DNA of 64,000 bases from Favolaschia claudopus (lineage: Eukaryota; Basidiomycota; Agaricomycetes; Agaricales; Mycenaceae), in the NCBI GenBank assembly GCA_037176885.1, contig JAWWNJ010000096.1:372001-436000 (forward strand). The letters are read 5' to 3'. A program made the translations under genes and the position numbers. Positions within the stretch are counted from its first letter, which is position 1, and every line of letters begins with the position of its first letter. Below the pieces are notes generated by a model that was not told the DNA's origin, did not search any database, and was given only the letters and a program-made list of their open reading frames with translations. Shown one piece after another: positions 48,001-58,065 of the stretch.

Positions 48001-48275
48001 TCATGGGGTCGAGCAAAAAGAGTAGCTGGGGAACAGGGAAGGATGATATCCCGATGAGCTTGAGCACGAAGGGGTTCGGGTGTGATATGTGTGTGAGTCC
48101 GGCGAAATTGCATGGCAATGGGACGAGCACTGGGAGCGGAGTTTCCAACAGCCCAAGCTCAGTGCCTGACACTGGGGCGGTTGTGCATGATGGTGCGGAC
48201 ACTGTTGAGGAGGATGCACCGTCGAAGCCGAATGGCTTTTTCTCTTACTTGATTTTCTTATTACTAGCGGATTAA
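45016..48275 (+). CDS. GH92 family alpha-mannosidase, secreted
   Basis: Glycoside hydrolase family 92, calcium-dependent exo-acting alpha-mannosidases that trim mannose from N-glycans or mannoproteins. Signal peptide: MKARHVLGILLSSGLLATAQ. The N-terminal domain starts RFVNPFIGTKSGGHVFPGAT, a family hallmark. After splicing the motif GLSSMHDDGTGG appears, then YDYLFW-like segments replaced here by SSLYRTYIAPTNITGDNP and PYWDSFYCIWDTFRVVHPLY. Next come QGGSNADSLLADSYIKGI, GFIQPRRADGSWYY, FYEASSWEYSFYVPHDM and LPGNDDSGSMGAYVVWSHLG. The gene has over ten short introns. The C-terminal extension is Ser/Gly-rich and ends in a hydrophobic stretch (GFFSYLIFLLLAD), possibly a membrane or GPI signal, unusual for a purely secreted enzyme. 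Family assignment is firm; linkage specificity cannot be read. Confidence 0.92.
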
Positions 48276-48488
48276 ATAATAATAATTCCTGGAGGCGCAT
48301 GCTTGCAGTACACCTCTGCAGCTACGGGGCTGGAGAATGAAAACTTGAGAAACAAAATGAACTCCGGCAATCACCGCTAACGGCAAGCTCCAAATATTTT
48401 GACAACCGAGCGACGTCCCTTGTCCTCTTCCCCAAATTTTCCTCTCTTTCGTTTCAGAGAGCGGACGTGCCAGCTCGTCGAAACTGCA

Positions 48489-49514
48489 ATGTCTCGGACT
48501 TTGCGCCCACCAAGGGACTCTGCATCTTCGAGCACCCGACACTATTTGGCTGGTCATCCTCGAAAAATTCGGAAAGAGAAAGCAGCCTCCTACATTACGA
48601 TTACTTGTGGAACTGCTTTAAAAGAGAAATCTAGGGCAAAAGCACAAGACCTGCCTCCACTTTTCCCACTTGCTCCCTGCAAACAATATTCCGTCCCCAT
48701 TCTTCCGCTGCCATTGGACACTCCGGTTTCATCGCTTCCGACGACCTCGAGCACTGGTTGTGGCGCTGTCGTTCATCGTAACCCTATGCCAGATCGTCAG
48801 GCTTGGCAGTGGACCGGAAAGGCTGCAGACGTTGGTAACTCTGTCATTCGCATATCCGGCAACTACTTCACGGAGGAAGAACAGCAAATTCTCAAAGGCG
48901 TTGATCTGAAGGACGAGTGTGGATGTTTAACGGTAGGCGTCGGCTGTTGTGTTTGGTACGCGTCCCTTGTATAGTATATCGTTTGAATTCCTACTAATTT
49001 CCATTCTGAATTTCAGTGGAAACAGACTCGGTGTGCGCAAAACATTCTGCAGCCAGCACCGCTCAACGGATGATGCGATTTACACTTTTCTATCGGACTC
49101 AGTATCTCCACCTGTACCTCCGCGTCCGCGCAATAAACGAGTGGGAGATGCATTCTCTCGGGACCCGTCTCCGCCTGTTCCGCCACGACAACCCAGTCTA
49201 TTTGTCGCGCCGTCGAATCCTTGGTGGGAAGATGAAGCTCACCGGCAAGAAATCGAAGCCGACCAGCGGTATTACGAGGCCACTTTGCGAGGGCTTGAGC
49301 AAGAAGCGGAGACCGAACATGCGAGAATCCAAGAGGCGGCCGCGCGATTTGCCGCTCAGCATGGCAATGCTGCTACGACTTTTGCGTTGGTGAGAAAGCT
49401 TCGTTGTTTTTTTCTGGGACATGGGCAATGGCTAACAGGGATGCTTTCCAGCCTGGGTTGCGTATTCGTGCGGAACACGCTCTCTGCTATAGCCCTCATA
49501 GCTTTGATCGCTGA
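48489..49514 (+). CDS. Agaricomycete-type Cys-motif protein, 300 aa
   Basis: Three exons, 48489-48955, 49017-49389 and 49452-49514, keep frame exactly. The N-terminal part is variable and Ser/Pro-rich. Splicing across 48956-49016 creates a compact Cys cluster: DECGCLTVGVGCCVCGNRLG then VRKTFCSQHRS. A YTFLSDSVSPPVPPRPR segment follows, with two PPVPPR motifs like SH3 ligands. Next is a helical stretch rich in Glu, Ala and Arg (WWEDEAHRQEIEADQRYYEA, LRGLEQEAETEHARIQEAAA), likely coiled coil. From memory this resembles a conserved mushroom hypothetical family with the same cysteine cluster and YTFL motif. A zinc-binding knuckle is plausible from the Cys and His spacing. No function is known to me. 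Confidence 0.75.
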
Positions 49515-49850
49515 GCCTTAATGGTGTTCGTATATGCCGTGGCTGGGCGGAGAATATATCTATGGTAAGTAGGGGGTAGGGAAACATCACAACTTGAATA
49601 TCGAAAACATGAGATTCGTTACTACTAATTCTAATACTTTGCTGAATGGATTTTTTTATCCTTTGCCTTGATTTCTTCACGACACGAGCACCACACGAGT
49701 ACAAAAACAGGTACGGCATAAGCTTGGCAGTCATTCATCTCATCACTTCATACAGGCGGGAGCGCGGCTCAGCCGCGTCAGCACGTCGAAGGCAGGCTTG
49801 TCGTTCCCCCCCACTTTCATCCCTTTCCTCCCCTTCTACTCGAAGGTCTG
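49515..49850. other. Leader and promoter of the first tandem paralogue
   Basis: Holds a stretch (about 49690-49830) that is repeated in diverged form before the second paralogue (about 51080-51190): a GAGTACAA-type start, CGGCATAAGCTTGGCAGTC versus CGGCATTAGCTCGGCAGTC, and GCGGCTCAGCCGCGTCAGCA versus CACGGCTTAGCCGCGTCAGC. So the duplication includes upstream DNA. Confidence 0.65.
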
Positions 49851-50452
49851 ATGTCAACCTCCGACAAGATGGCCATCTACAGAATGGTCAGCGTCGACTA
49901 TAAGGGAAAGCATCGTCCGTTACTCAGTCTTGGGTGGGCCACTTCATTCTTCCGGGTTGACTATGAACCTAGTGATCGTTAGGTTGTCGGCATTGTCATT
50001 TGGAACTATCACCGGGGCGTACGGTACTGTTTTCGGTGGTATCCCATATGCGGTTGAAGGTGCTGTTCATGCTCGTCCGGTAAGCCCACGACGAACTGGA
50101 ATTGAATGAATCAAGTACTTACTCTGAATAGGGACTACGTCTGCCTACCGCTATGAAGGTCCTGCGCACCAGCTCTCCGACAGTTGGAAGATGGATGGGC
50201 GCCAGCATGGCCATAGTGCCCGTCTCGACATATATAGTCGACTCGTTGGGCTTCGAAGACCAATCTTTTTTCGGTCAATGGATGGCTGCGTGCTTGACAG
50301 GGTCATGGACCGTATTTTTGCAACACAAAAACGCATTCGTCCGTGACGCTCGGCTGCTGCCCTTCTTTGCTAGCGGTGGGCTTACTTACGCTGCACTTAT
50401 GGCAACGCTCAGCTACGGGATCGGTCCAATGACCGATAGCGTTGGACAGTGA
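49851..50452 (+). CDS. Small hydrophobic protein, tandem paralogue A, 166 aa
   Basis: I do not recognise this protein. Three exons, 49851-49933, 49983-50079 and 50132-50452. The polar N-terminus ends YKGKHRPLLSLG. Several hydrophobic, Gly-rich segments follow (LSALSFGTITGAYGTVFGGI, WMGASMAIVPVSTYIVDSLG, LLPFFASGGLTYAALMATLS) suggesting three or four membrane helices with GxxxG-like packing motifs. A paralogue with the same intron positions and an equal-length middle exon (97 nt) lies 1.34 kb downstream. Small Gly-rich multi-helix proteins include Tim17/NDUFA11-type mitochondrial proteins, but I cannot show that relation. Confidence 0.72.
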
Positions 50453-51193
50453 GTAAGTATGGCTCGGTCACCTTGTAAGGTAGAAAACATGTTTTATCTC
50501 AATGACCCAAATGAAACAATCGCTCAACTCTCTATACATCAATATCAAAGTCTTTCCTTTACAGTACAGTAGTTACGAGTACTTATGTATTCGTTCCTTT
50601 CACATTTCTTATCCCGTGTTTTTGAGAGCGCCCTATTTTGATGGCGCTTTATTGTTCCCATCTGTTGATAGGAGATGCCGCGCTTGCCGATTGATTATGT
50701 CCCATTGATTACTGATTTCGCTGAAAGCGGATCAAGCAAGGATCAGGGGTAGCTCTTTTCTCACCCATTAACGACGACTTGAGCTCGAGTCTGGGCGAAG
50801 GATAGAAGGCTGCGCATTTTACAGCCTAGGCTATACTTAGTCTCTCCCGCTCTTGTCACTGCACAAACTGAATTCGGACTGTCTTCCGAAGTCGATCGTT
50901 CGCGCTTTGGGTGTGAAGTTACCAAGAAGTTACAGTAAAAGAACCAAGTAGCATTTCTGCCCCAGCACACAGTTTTTCGGAAATGAGGCAGAATAATTCA
51001 CCAATGGACAGGACATAAGTACGAAGTACTGCCGCACGTTGTGCCGGCCCCACTCCCCCAAGTAATTTTATGATACGAGTACAAGTATGGTTCGGTACTC
51101 ACGGCATTAGCTCGGCAGTCGTCCTTTAATATGTTCAAGCCGAGGCACGGCTTAGCCGCGTCAGCACACCCTCACGGTTCCGCTCTCTCGTTC
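50453..51193. other. Spacer between tandem paralogues
   Basis: About 740 bp with no gene. It contains TACGAGTACTTATGTA at about 50575 and ACATAAGTACGA at about 51015, in opposite orientation. Related motifs recur near 56540 and 58068. The right end is the duplicated leader of paralogue B. Confidence 0.5.
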
Positions 51194-51796
51194 ATGTCCA
51201 CCAACAAAAAGCCCCCTGTTCAGTGGCACAGAGTGGCCACCGTCACACACAAGGGAAAGTATCACCCCGCACTAAGTCTTGGGTTGAGTGCTTCCACTCT
51301 ATCTTGCCGCAGTCGAAAATGACGAACTTCCAACTCTTAGAATATCGTCGCTTTTGATGGGAACCATTGGCAGCGTATATGGCGCTGTCTTTGGCACGAT
51401 TCCCTATGTAGTTGAGGAGGCCATCAGGGCTCGTCCGGTGAGCTTTCGCCCAAGCGCCATCCCAGTGAATTACTCACCTTCAATAAGGGTCTCCGCCTGC
51501 CAACGGCCATGCTAACCCTGCGCACCAGTGTCTTCGGGGTCGGAATCTGGACGGGTTCTACCGCAGCTATGCTGCCTGCTGCAAGCTATCTTATGGAAGC
51601 CTACAAATTGAAACAGCCCGCTCTTCTCAACGAAGATTTTCTCTCTTTACCTTCGGTGTTGGCCGGGTTATGGGCTGGTTTACTGCTGAACAGGTGTCTA
51701 CCTCATACAAGATTCAGACTGTTTTCGTCGTATGCCAGTGGAGGACTCACACTGACTGCGCTTGCAGCGACACAGGCATTATTAGCCCACGGATGA
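51194..51796 (+). CDS. Small hydrophobic protein, tandem paralogue B, 164 aa
   Basis: Second member of the tandem pair. Exons 51194-51282, 51341-51437 and 51488-51796 sum to 495 nt. The N-terminus ends HKGKYHPALSLG, then come ISSLLMGTIGSVYGAVFGTI, PYVVEEAIRARPGLRLPTAM, SVFGVGIWTGSTAAMLPAAS and LFSSYASGGLTLTALAATQA. Similarity to paralogue A is clear along the whole length, with a conserved RARPGLRLPTAM core spanning the second intron. Predicted membrane protein of unknown role. Divergence is too large for a very recent duplication, yet both frames are intact, so both copies are probably kept by selection. Confidence 0.72.
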
Positions 51797-51853
51797 TTTG
51801 GAACTGGTTGTTCAATGTCGGAGATCACTGATGAGTGAATCAGGCAAGGCATA

Positions 51854-52357
51854 CTGTACTATTTCGGTCAATTCGCCCGGCCTGTGACCTGTGACACCTC
51901 GGAACGAAATTCAAGGTTCGTCAATGGGCCCGAGAGACTGTGACACCCCAACAATATTCACCAATGCCCCGAAAATGTCTCCTTTCCTACTCCAATCTAC
52001 TCCCCTGCTCTCTAGCATGCAAGCATAATTTATAAGTAGAGGAAATTTATCTTCAAAATCAACTCAAATACACGGCGAAATAGGCCGAGACACAGCCGCG
52101 GCAGGTGCCAAAGAAGCCGGGAAACGGAGCAAAATGTCAGAAAACGGCATTTCGGGTGATATGCGCAATATCCGGCCACGACAGCGCACCATTGGGCGCG
52201 CAGAGAAAAAAATTGTATTTTTCGGCATTTTTCGAGGATTTCGAGACTTTTTTTGTCACATTCGTTCAAGGCCTCGGTGACCTGTGACACGTACGAAAAA
52301 ATTCGTCAATTCGGGGGCCTGTGACGCGTGACAGGCGAATTGATCGAAATAGTACAG
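51854..52357. mobile_element. MITE 1, 504 bp, TA-flanked
   Basis: Terminal inverted repeats of 24 bp (51854-51877 and 52334-52357) differ at one position. The outer part is CTGTACTATTTCG and the inner end CAATTCGCC. The element is flanked by TA on both sides (51852-51853 and 52358-52359), as for Tc1/mariner-type insertions. Just inside the ends are paired GTGAC motifs (CCTGTGACCTGTGACAC; CTGTGACGCGTGACAGG). No coding capacity. First of three related elements in a row. Confidence 0.85.
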
Positions 52358-52457
52358 TATACATTGTCAAGAAACGGAGTTTCGGAATTGGACAGCTGTA
52401 TGCAAGTAGTCTTATGGGTTTAACCTCATTATCAAACAATACATACCCTGGCTACTA

Positions 52458-52702
52458 CTGTAGTATTACGACCAAGTGTTCACTGGGTGTCACCTGTCAC
52501 CTACAATGTTCACTGGACAAAGTGTTCAGAGCACAGCAAATTACCTTATATGGTAGGCCGGCGCATGGCGGCCCGAGATTTTTTGACGTTTTTCGTCGAT
52601 TTTGGGCGAAAAAACTCGAGTGTCACCGTCACCACAACCAAAAGTGTTCAGTTCACAGGTCCCTGTCACCCGTCACCTGAACACTTGGTCGTAATACTAC
52701 AG
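52458..52702. mobile_element. MITE 2, 245 bp, TA-flanked
   Basis: Perfect 25-bp terminal inverted repeats (52458-52482 and 52678-52702), starting CTGTAGTATTACGACCAAGT. TA lies on both sides. Subterminal GTGTCACCTGTCACC and CCTGTCACCCGTCACC pairs occur inside each end. The interior (GAGATTTTTTGACG, GATTTTGGGC, CCGTCACC) matches MITE 3 in reverse orientation. Non-coding. Confidence 0.88.
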
Positions 52703-52776
52703 TACTCGAAAAATGCACACCCCTCAAGATATACAATTCATAGGCGAGGCCTCGAAGAGCACAAAGCCAAATCATA

Positions 52777-53044
52777 CTGTACTAATTCGACCGCTTGTTC
52801 ACGTTATGGGTGACAGCCGCCTGTGAACTGAACTTTTTGAACTTGGTGACGGGTGACACTGAGGTTTTTGGCCCAAAACAGGCAAGAAAATCGAAAAAAT
52901 CCTCGGCCGGCACCTGCCGAGCAGTGCCGATCTCCCATTTATAGTAGTTTCAATGTGATTGACGTGATGTGAACAACTTGTCCAGTGAACGATTTGGGTG
53001 ACGGGTGACATCCAGTGAACAATCGGTCGAATTAAGTAGTACAG
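52777..53044. mobile_element. MITE 3, 268 bp, TA-flanked
   Basis: Left repeat 52777-52802 (CTGTACTAATTCGACCGCTT...) pairs with right repeat 53015-53044. The right copy has a 4-base insertion and one mismatch. TA on both sides. Paired GGGTGACGGGTGACA motifs lie inside the right end, and GGTGACGGGTGACAC inside the left half. The interior is homologous to MITE 2 in opposite orientation. Non-coding. Confidence 0.85.
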
Positions 53045-53143
53045 TATTCGAATTGAAGTAAGCGAACGTCTCCTCGCCTTACAGATCATGTTTAACATGG
53101 GTTGAGAGACATTCATTCATTCATTTTTCCATTATAGTGCTGC

Positions 53144-53159
53144 GGGCCCTTCAGGGCCC
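53144..53159 (-). other. Stem-loop in the LINE 3' untranslated region
   Basis: GGGCCC, four loop bases, GGGCCC: a perfect 6-bp GC stem about 30 bases from the 3' end of the element. Such stems can be the signal recognised by the LINE reverse transcriptase; here this is inferred from position. Confidence 0.6.
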
Positions 53160-53365
53160 ATGTCGCACTCTACGATGTACAGTGTAATTTACTGGCTGGC
53201 TCGGAGGGAGATCCTGAGTGAATCGGAGAGGGGTTCTATGGTGAGCGCCGAGGGTGATATGTGTGTGTGTGTAACGTAGCGAGAATATAAGAAAATATCT
53301 TTGAGACTATCTAAAGGGAAAAGAAAAAGAAAAAGAGAGGTTGTAGTAAGTAGTGGGGGAAAGGG

Positions 53366-53584
53366 TCATACGGCGTAGGAGGGGAGGCGGCGGGTGTCGC
53401 GCACGAACGCGAGAACCGGGGCTGGGTCGTGTTTTGATGACAGGAGGCGGCGGAGGGAGACACGCGCGGTGCCAAGACGGATGAAGAGGCGTAGGCGTTG
53501 AGCTTGATAGGCGGGGCAGCTGAGCAGCAGGTGGGGGACGGACTCGGGGGTGTTGCAATGCGGGCAGAGCGGGGAGGGCGCGAG
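53366..53584 (-). pseudogene. C-terminal fragment of a LINE ORF2
   Basis: The minus-strand frame reads LAPSPLCPHCNTPESVPHLL, then LSCPAYQAQRLRLF, and ends RDTRRLPSYAV with a stop at 53366. The CPHC...H...C pattern is the zinc-knuckle tail found at the C-terminus of many fungal non-LTR retrotransposon proteins. Everything upstream, including the reverse transcriptase, is missing, so it cannot be functional. Confidence 0.85.
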
Positions 53585-53924
53585 GTGGGTTGAGAGACCA
53601 CAACGAGTCTGTCATGTCTTTCCTCTTGACACGAGTCAGCGTTAGACTCAACATTAAGACGGAAAGGTGGTCAAGTTGAACCGTGTGAAAAATTCAACCC
53701 GGTTGAATCGGTCCGGATGTCCGCACCGCTCTTAACACCGCCCTGCATGGCAATCTTCCACGGCGCGGGAAGAGGCTCCGACTCCAAGGGCGTAAGCGCC
53801 GCCCACGTCACGGTGGTGCACTTCTCTTCTTGCTCTTACTCGCCTTCTACAGTACTCTGCCTCAAGTTGAACCACAAAAGACACTTCATGAAACATTCTG
53901 CCGGCCCCACGGAGCCCGAAAATC

Positions 53925-56511
53925 ATGAACCTAAGGACGACAAACTCCAAGACTACTCATACACGGCTCTTACCTTCGGCGTTTTGGCGACTCCTGCTTC
54001 ACAAGGAATCACTCCCACTGTCCTCCAGGTTCAGTCTCTCATCCGATTTTTCGGTGCAATGGGATCGAATGAAGGAGCATCTCTCTTTCGTTCATCTTCT
54101 TTGGCGCTTCATACAAGAGATTTACTACATCAGCCCCACTCTCGTGCTCTCGATCTTCGTCCTACGATCCTTGGCGGGAATGGAAACATCATTGATGCTG
54201 TATGCGTCTACGAGACTATTGAAATCAGTTGAAGTCGGTTTGATACAAGGACGTGCCGATGTTCAGGCGATTTTACGAGCTGTGTGTATTCGCTTGGCGT
54301 GTGTTGCGTTAACATCCACGATCTCTTATGCAAGGTAGCGGTCGTTTTCAAACCCTCCTTCCGCCCGAGTTTTGATGAACGCTTCGTCAGGGATCAAGTT
54401 ACACCAATGCTCGAAACCCGTGTCAAGTTGCATTTCGAGGAGTATAGCTTGAGAGGTATCAAACATTATACACCATAATTCTTTCCTTCAAGCAAGTTAA
54501 TCAGCCTTTAGCTAAACTGCGGCTGGACATCCCCACAGCAGCAGGTATTGCAGATTCAATGCATCCATTATTCTAATCACTCGTCCACTAGATAAAAATT
54601 CCAGACCAATCGTTTCCTCAGATCTGGCTTGGGACTCATTCACGTTCCTGACCCGAATCTTCGAGCGAGTATCTCAGGTCTCAAGCCAAATTTTGATTGT
54701 CTTGCGGCAAACCAACGGGGGAATCATTTTCACGGCGCTTTCCCTCGTGGGCCCTATCATCAATACTACGCATGGGCAAAATATATGGAGGAAAGGTACT
54801 ACACCAATTCTTCGGCGCCGATCCTTTTGAGCTTATGTGAATCTAGCATACATCATTTTCTCTGAGAACCCTGCATATCTCAGACTTCGCGCGTTACATC
54901 AACTCGCGTTCGGTGACACCTATCGCGAGGGCGTCGTTTCTTCTAACCTAGGAGGATGGATAGTCGAAGGTAAGAACGCGTCGACTTCTTGTACCGATGC
55001 GAGTTAAAGGTAATTCTCAGAATATCGAAAGGCGAGACAGGCCTTGGGGGATGTTTCGGATGGGTCCGTTCATAGCGCTTACAGGGCAAGAAAACACCCA
55101 ATAATCCGGATAATCAGTCGCCTGAGCTATGATTTACCTATGGTGAGTGGAAACATGCTTCGAGGATGGAATTTGAATTGCCAGATAAATTGATTCACTT
55201 TCAAGCTTTATTGGGCCGCGCATTCGATTCTATTTCCGAATACCTTCAGCGTTTCTGCGTTCGCTATACTCCAACAGCACGCGCAGGTTCTTACCTATAC
55301 ATTTCAACTTATTCATTTAGACTGGACACGGGCGACACAGTGTTTGACGCATATTCGAGAATTATACGAGATGGGTTCGGTGGAAAACAAGCTTCGGGAT
55401 GGAGATGAGGCTTACCCGTCTTCGAAGAGCAGCGAAAATGGGATGTCGTTCGAGTTGAAGTAAGTCTCCCGCCTCCATTTTTCAGATTGTGCGCCAACGC
55501 TGAAGTCTTGTAGAAACGTCTCCTTCAATTACCCCGAAGCCAAATCCAAATCAAACGCAATCAAAAACGTCTCCCTCAAAATCCCCGCCGGCCATCTCGT
55601 CGTCATCGTCGGTGCAAACGGCAGTGGCAAATCTACGATAATCAAACTGCTCAACCGATTATACGACGCCGATTCGGGCGAAATTTTGGTTGACGGGATA
55701 CCGATCAAGAATTACCGTATCTCGGATTTGCGCAGAGTTCAAGCACTACTGACACAGGACCACGTACTCTATCCGTTGAGCCTGGCGGAGAATATCGGCT
55801 TAGGCAACCCGGAACGCGTCCATGACATGGACATGGTTGCGCAGGCAGCAGAATCGGGGGGTGCTGACGGGGTCATTGAGCGACAAAAAGACGGATTCGA
55901 CGCGATTCTGGATCCTGTGAGCACTGCTCGGGCGGGCCACTTGGATAAGAAGAAGCACAAGAAGTTGAAGGAGATCTTAGAAGGTTTGGAAAAGAAAGCT
56001 GAGGTTTCCGGTGAGAGTTCTCGACCGTACGCGGACTTAGCCCTGTTAATTCAGCATTCTTTAGGCGGGGAAAGGCAGCGCCTTGTAGCGTACGTGGGTC
56101 TGGAACTTGAAAACAATTACACGAACGCCTAACACACATTAGATCTCGGACCTTCATGCGGCTTTTCTCAGGCAATATTCGTTTTGCCACAGCAGATGAA
56201 CCAAGCTCTGCATTGGATCCTAAAGGCGAATACCAATTATTCCAGCGCCTCCGAGAATCCCGTCAAGGGAAGACAATGATATTTGTAACACATCGGTTTG
56301 GCCACTTGACCAAGCATGCGGACCTTATAATGCAAGTTGAATTCGTTAGAGACAAAGTAGCCTCTATTGACAAGTTCCTCAACCTAGATGCATGAAGGAG
56401 GGCGAAGCCATCGAAACTGGAACGCACAAGGAGCTCATGGCACGAGGTGGCGAATATTTCGAGCTGTATAATATTCAGGCGCAGGCATTTGTCGACGCCT
56501 CAATACAATAG
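53925..56511 (+). CDS. ABC transporter, membrane half plus nucleotide-binding domain
   Basis: ATP-binding cassette protein with an N-terminal membrane-type region and one nucleotide-binding domain, i.e. a half-transporter of a type common in basidiomycetes. N-terminal region: DFSVQWDRMKEHLSFVHLLW, YYISPTLVLSIFVLRSLAGM, then LRLDIPTAADKNSRPIVSSD and LAWDSFTFLTRIFERVSQVS. ATPase domain: FNYPEAKSKSNAIKNVSLKI, Walker A GANGSGKST near 55611, Q-loop ALLTQDHVLYPLSLAENIGL, signature SGGERQRLVA (assembled across an intron near 56010-56065), Walker B FATADEPSSALDP, H-loop FVTHRFG. The last intron (56331-56389) appears to be GC-AG type. End: QAQAFVDASIQ. The start is uncertain: an upstream ATG at 53889 is in another frame and might add an exon. 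Substrate unknown. Confidence 0.82.
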
Positions 56512-57674
56512 ATTGTCGGCGCGATGAATCTAAATATTACGAGTACTTATGTAATCGTTCCTTTAATCTCAGCTTCACGCTTTCGCTTCATTTGTCGCCA
56601 TCTATCGGAGAAAGGAATCCACCTGGGTTAGGGTTAGAATCGTTACAAAAATTTGTATTGGATCTTAACTTTTTGAAGCGTTCTTAAGGGTTTCTGATCG
56701 TGAGACTTTCTGCTTACCAAACTAAATTCCACACGAATGGGTTCGAATCCCGGCGTAGTCTTGGTTTTTCACCTTTGTTGCTCTGTTGATGCGACTGATC
56801 CGTTCGTGGAGATGCCGGGATGCCAAACCGACGAGATCAGTCTAATCACATTCTGTTATCAGAGCACGGATTTCAATTTTCGGACTCTGCGTGATCTCAT
56901 TCAATATTCAATATCAATGGTCAGCAACTTGGTTCGGAAGTTGGTTAACATGGCACCCAAGGAGCGGAGAGGGCCGAAGCTGAAGAAATCATCGCGATTC
57001 AAGATCAGCAATTTTGATGGCAGCTTTTTATTGGACAAAAATATGGTGCCATTCCATGTCATTGCCTTTTTTTTCTGATGCAATCGAGTGTGACCAACAG
57101 TTCTACGGCACTAAACAGCGCCGATTTTCATCAAGCTCTCAAAGTTGACAGTGATCGGTGCCGTGGGAGCTGATGCGATTGGAGATGGCCGGAATTGCCG
57201 AACTGGAATGAAGTACAATGAAATCATGTTCTTATTCTTCTCGTTTAACCCCTCAGTCTGTTGATGTTCAATAATACATGAAGCTCTAGCATTCTGTCTT
57301 CCTAGTAACTCCAGACTCCAGAGGTAAACTATTATGACCAGTTGCAATTGAGTAAGTGCTACTTGATTTATGAGTACCAAATAAATTGCCGTTAAACCGT
57401 GCTGGGAACTCAAATTCATTCCAGTATACGCCTAAAAAGCTCGGAATACCAGAGAAGCCATGCATCTGCCTTCGAAATACATAAAGTCTGCCTCGAGAGT
57501 AACCGAAAACCAAGTTCAAAACAATATCCAAGATGCCCGAAACCTGCTCTTTAGCCTGTGATTCGGTTTGTTGAATCTTTGACCACCCCAACCGCATGAT
57601 TATTAGCGCGAGACACGCCATTAAAAGCTGATTCGGTCACGGGAATGCGCTGTTGCAATTCGAATGGCGATTCA

Positions 57675-57710
57675 AATCGTTGAAGCGGCTCCCGAGGCGC
57701 TTCAACGATT
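57675..57710. repeat. Inverted repeat, 13-bp perfect arms
   Basis: AATCGTTGAAGCG at 57675-57687 is the reverse complement of CGCTTCAACGATT at 57698-57710, around a 10-base loop. Variants of the same word (GAATCGTTGATTGAATCGTC, GTTGAATCGCTCGTTTGAAG) recur within the next 80 bases, so this is a patch built from one motif. Confidence 0.8.
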
Positions 57711-58065
57711 CAAGGTGGACCCAAATCTAGGGTTGGGATCTGCCTCTGAATCGTTGATTGAATCGTCGTTGAATCGCTCGTTTGAAGCGATAGTTGACTT
57801 CCCCTAATACTTATTGATTCGTGCAAATTTGAATCGTAACGAAAGAGTTCAGCACTTGAACGCAATCAAGGCAGTGGCGACTCACAGGCCCAAGTAGCTG
57901 AATGTATTCCCAGAAATTGTGTGGCCCCCATAAGTAAATACGAATCGGATTTCCTAGCTAACACTGCAACAAAAGAGTAGATTGGAAGTCAAGCTAGTCA
58001 AGGGACTCAAGACCAACCGAGTTCCCATGCCATCATGAGTCATGCGCGGATGTTGGACCGAAGTT

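Larger units (their letters stand above)
53111..53585 (-). mobile_element. 5'-truncated LINE (non-LTR retrotransposon) with target duplication
   Basis: The element lies between two exact 13-bp direct repeats TGGGTTGAGAGAC (53098-53110 and 53586-53598), a target-site duplication. Read on the minus strand it starts inside the end of a reverse-transcriptase ORF, then has a 3' untranslated region, a GGGCCC-TGAA-GGGCCC stem-loop and an AATG repeat tail next to the left duplication. All four features are expected of a 5'-truncated LINE copy. It inserted just next to the MITE trio. Confidence 0.9.

Noticed and set aside
53586..53654. Upstream extension of the LINE ORF fragment
   Set aside because: These bases are the target-site duplication and flanking host DNA, not part of the element.
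56738..56756. GGGTTCGAATCCC, which looks like a tRNA T-arm
   Set aside because: No matching acceptor, D-arm or anticodon arm can be folded from the 70 bases upstream.
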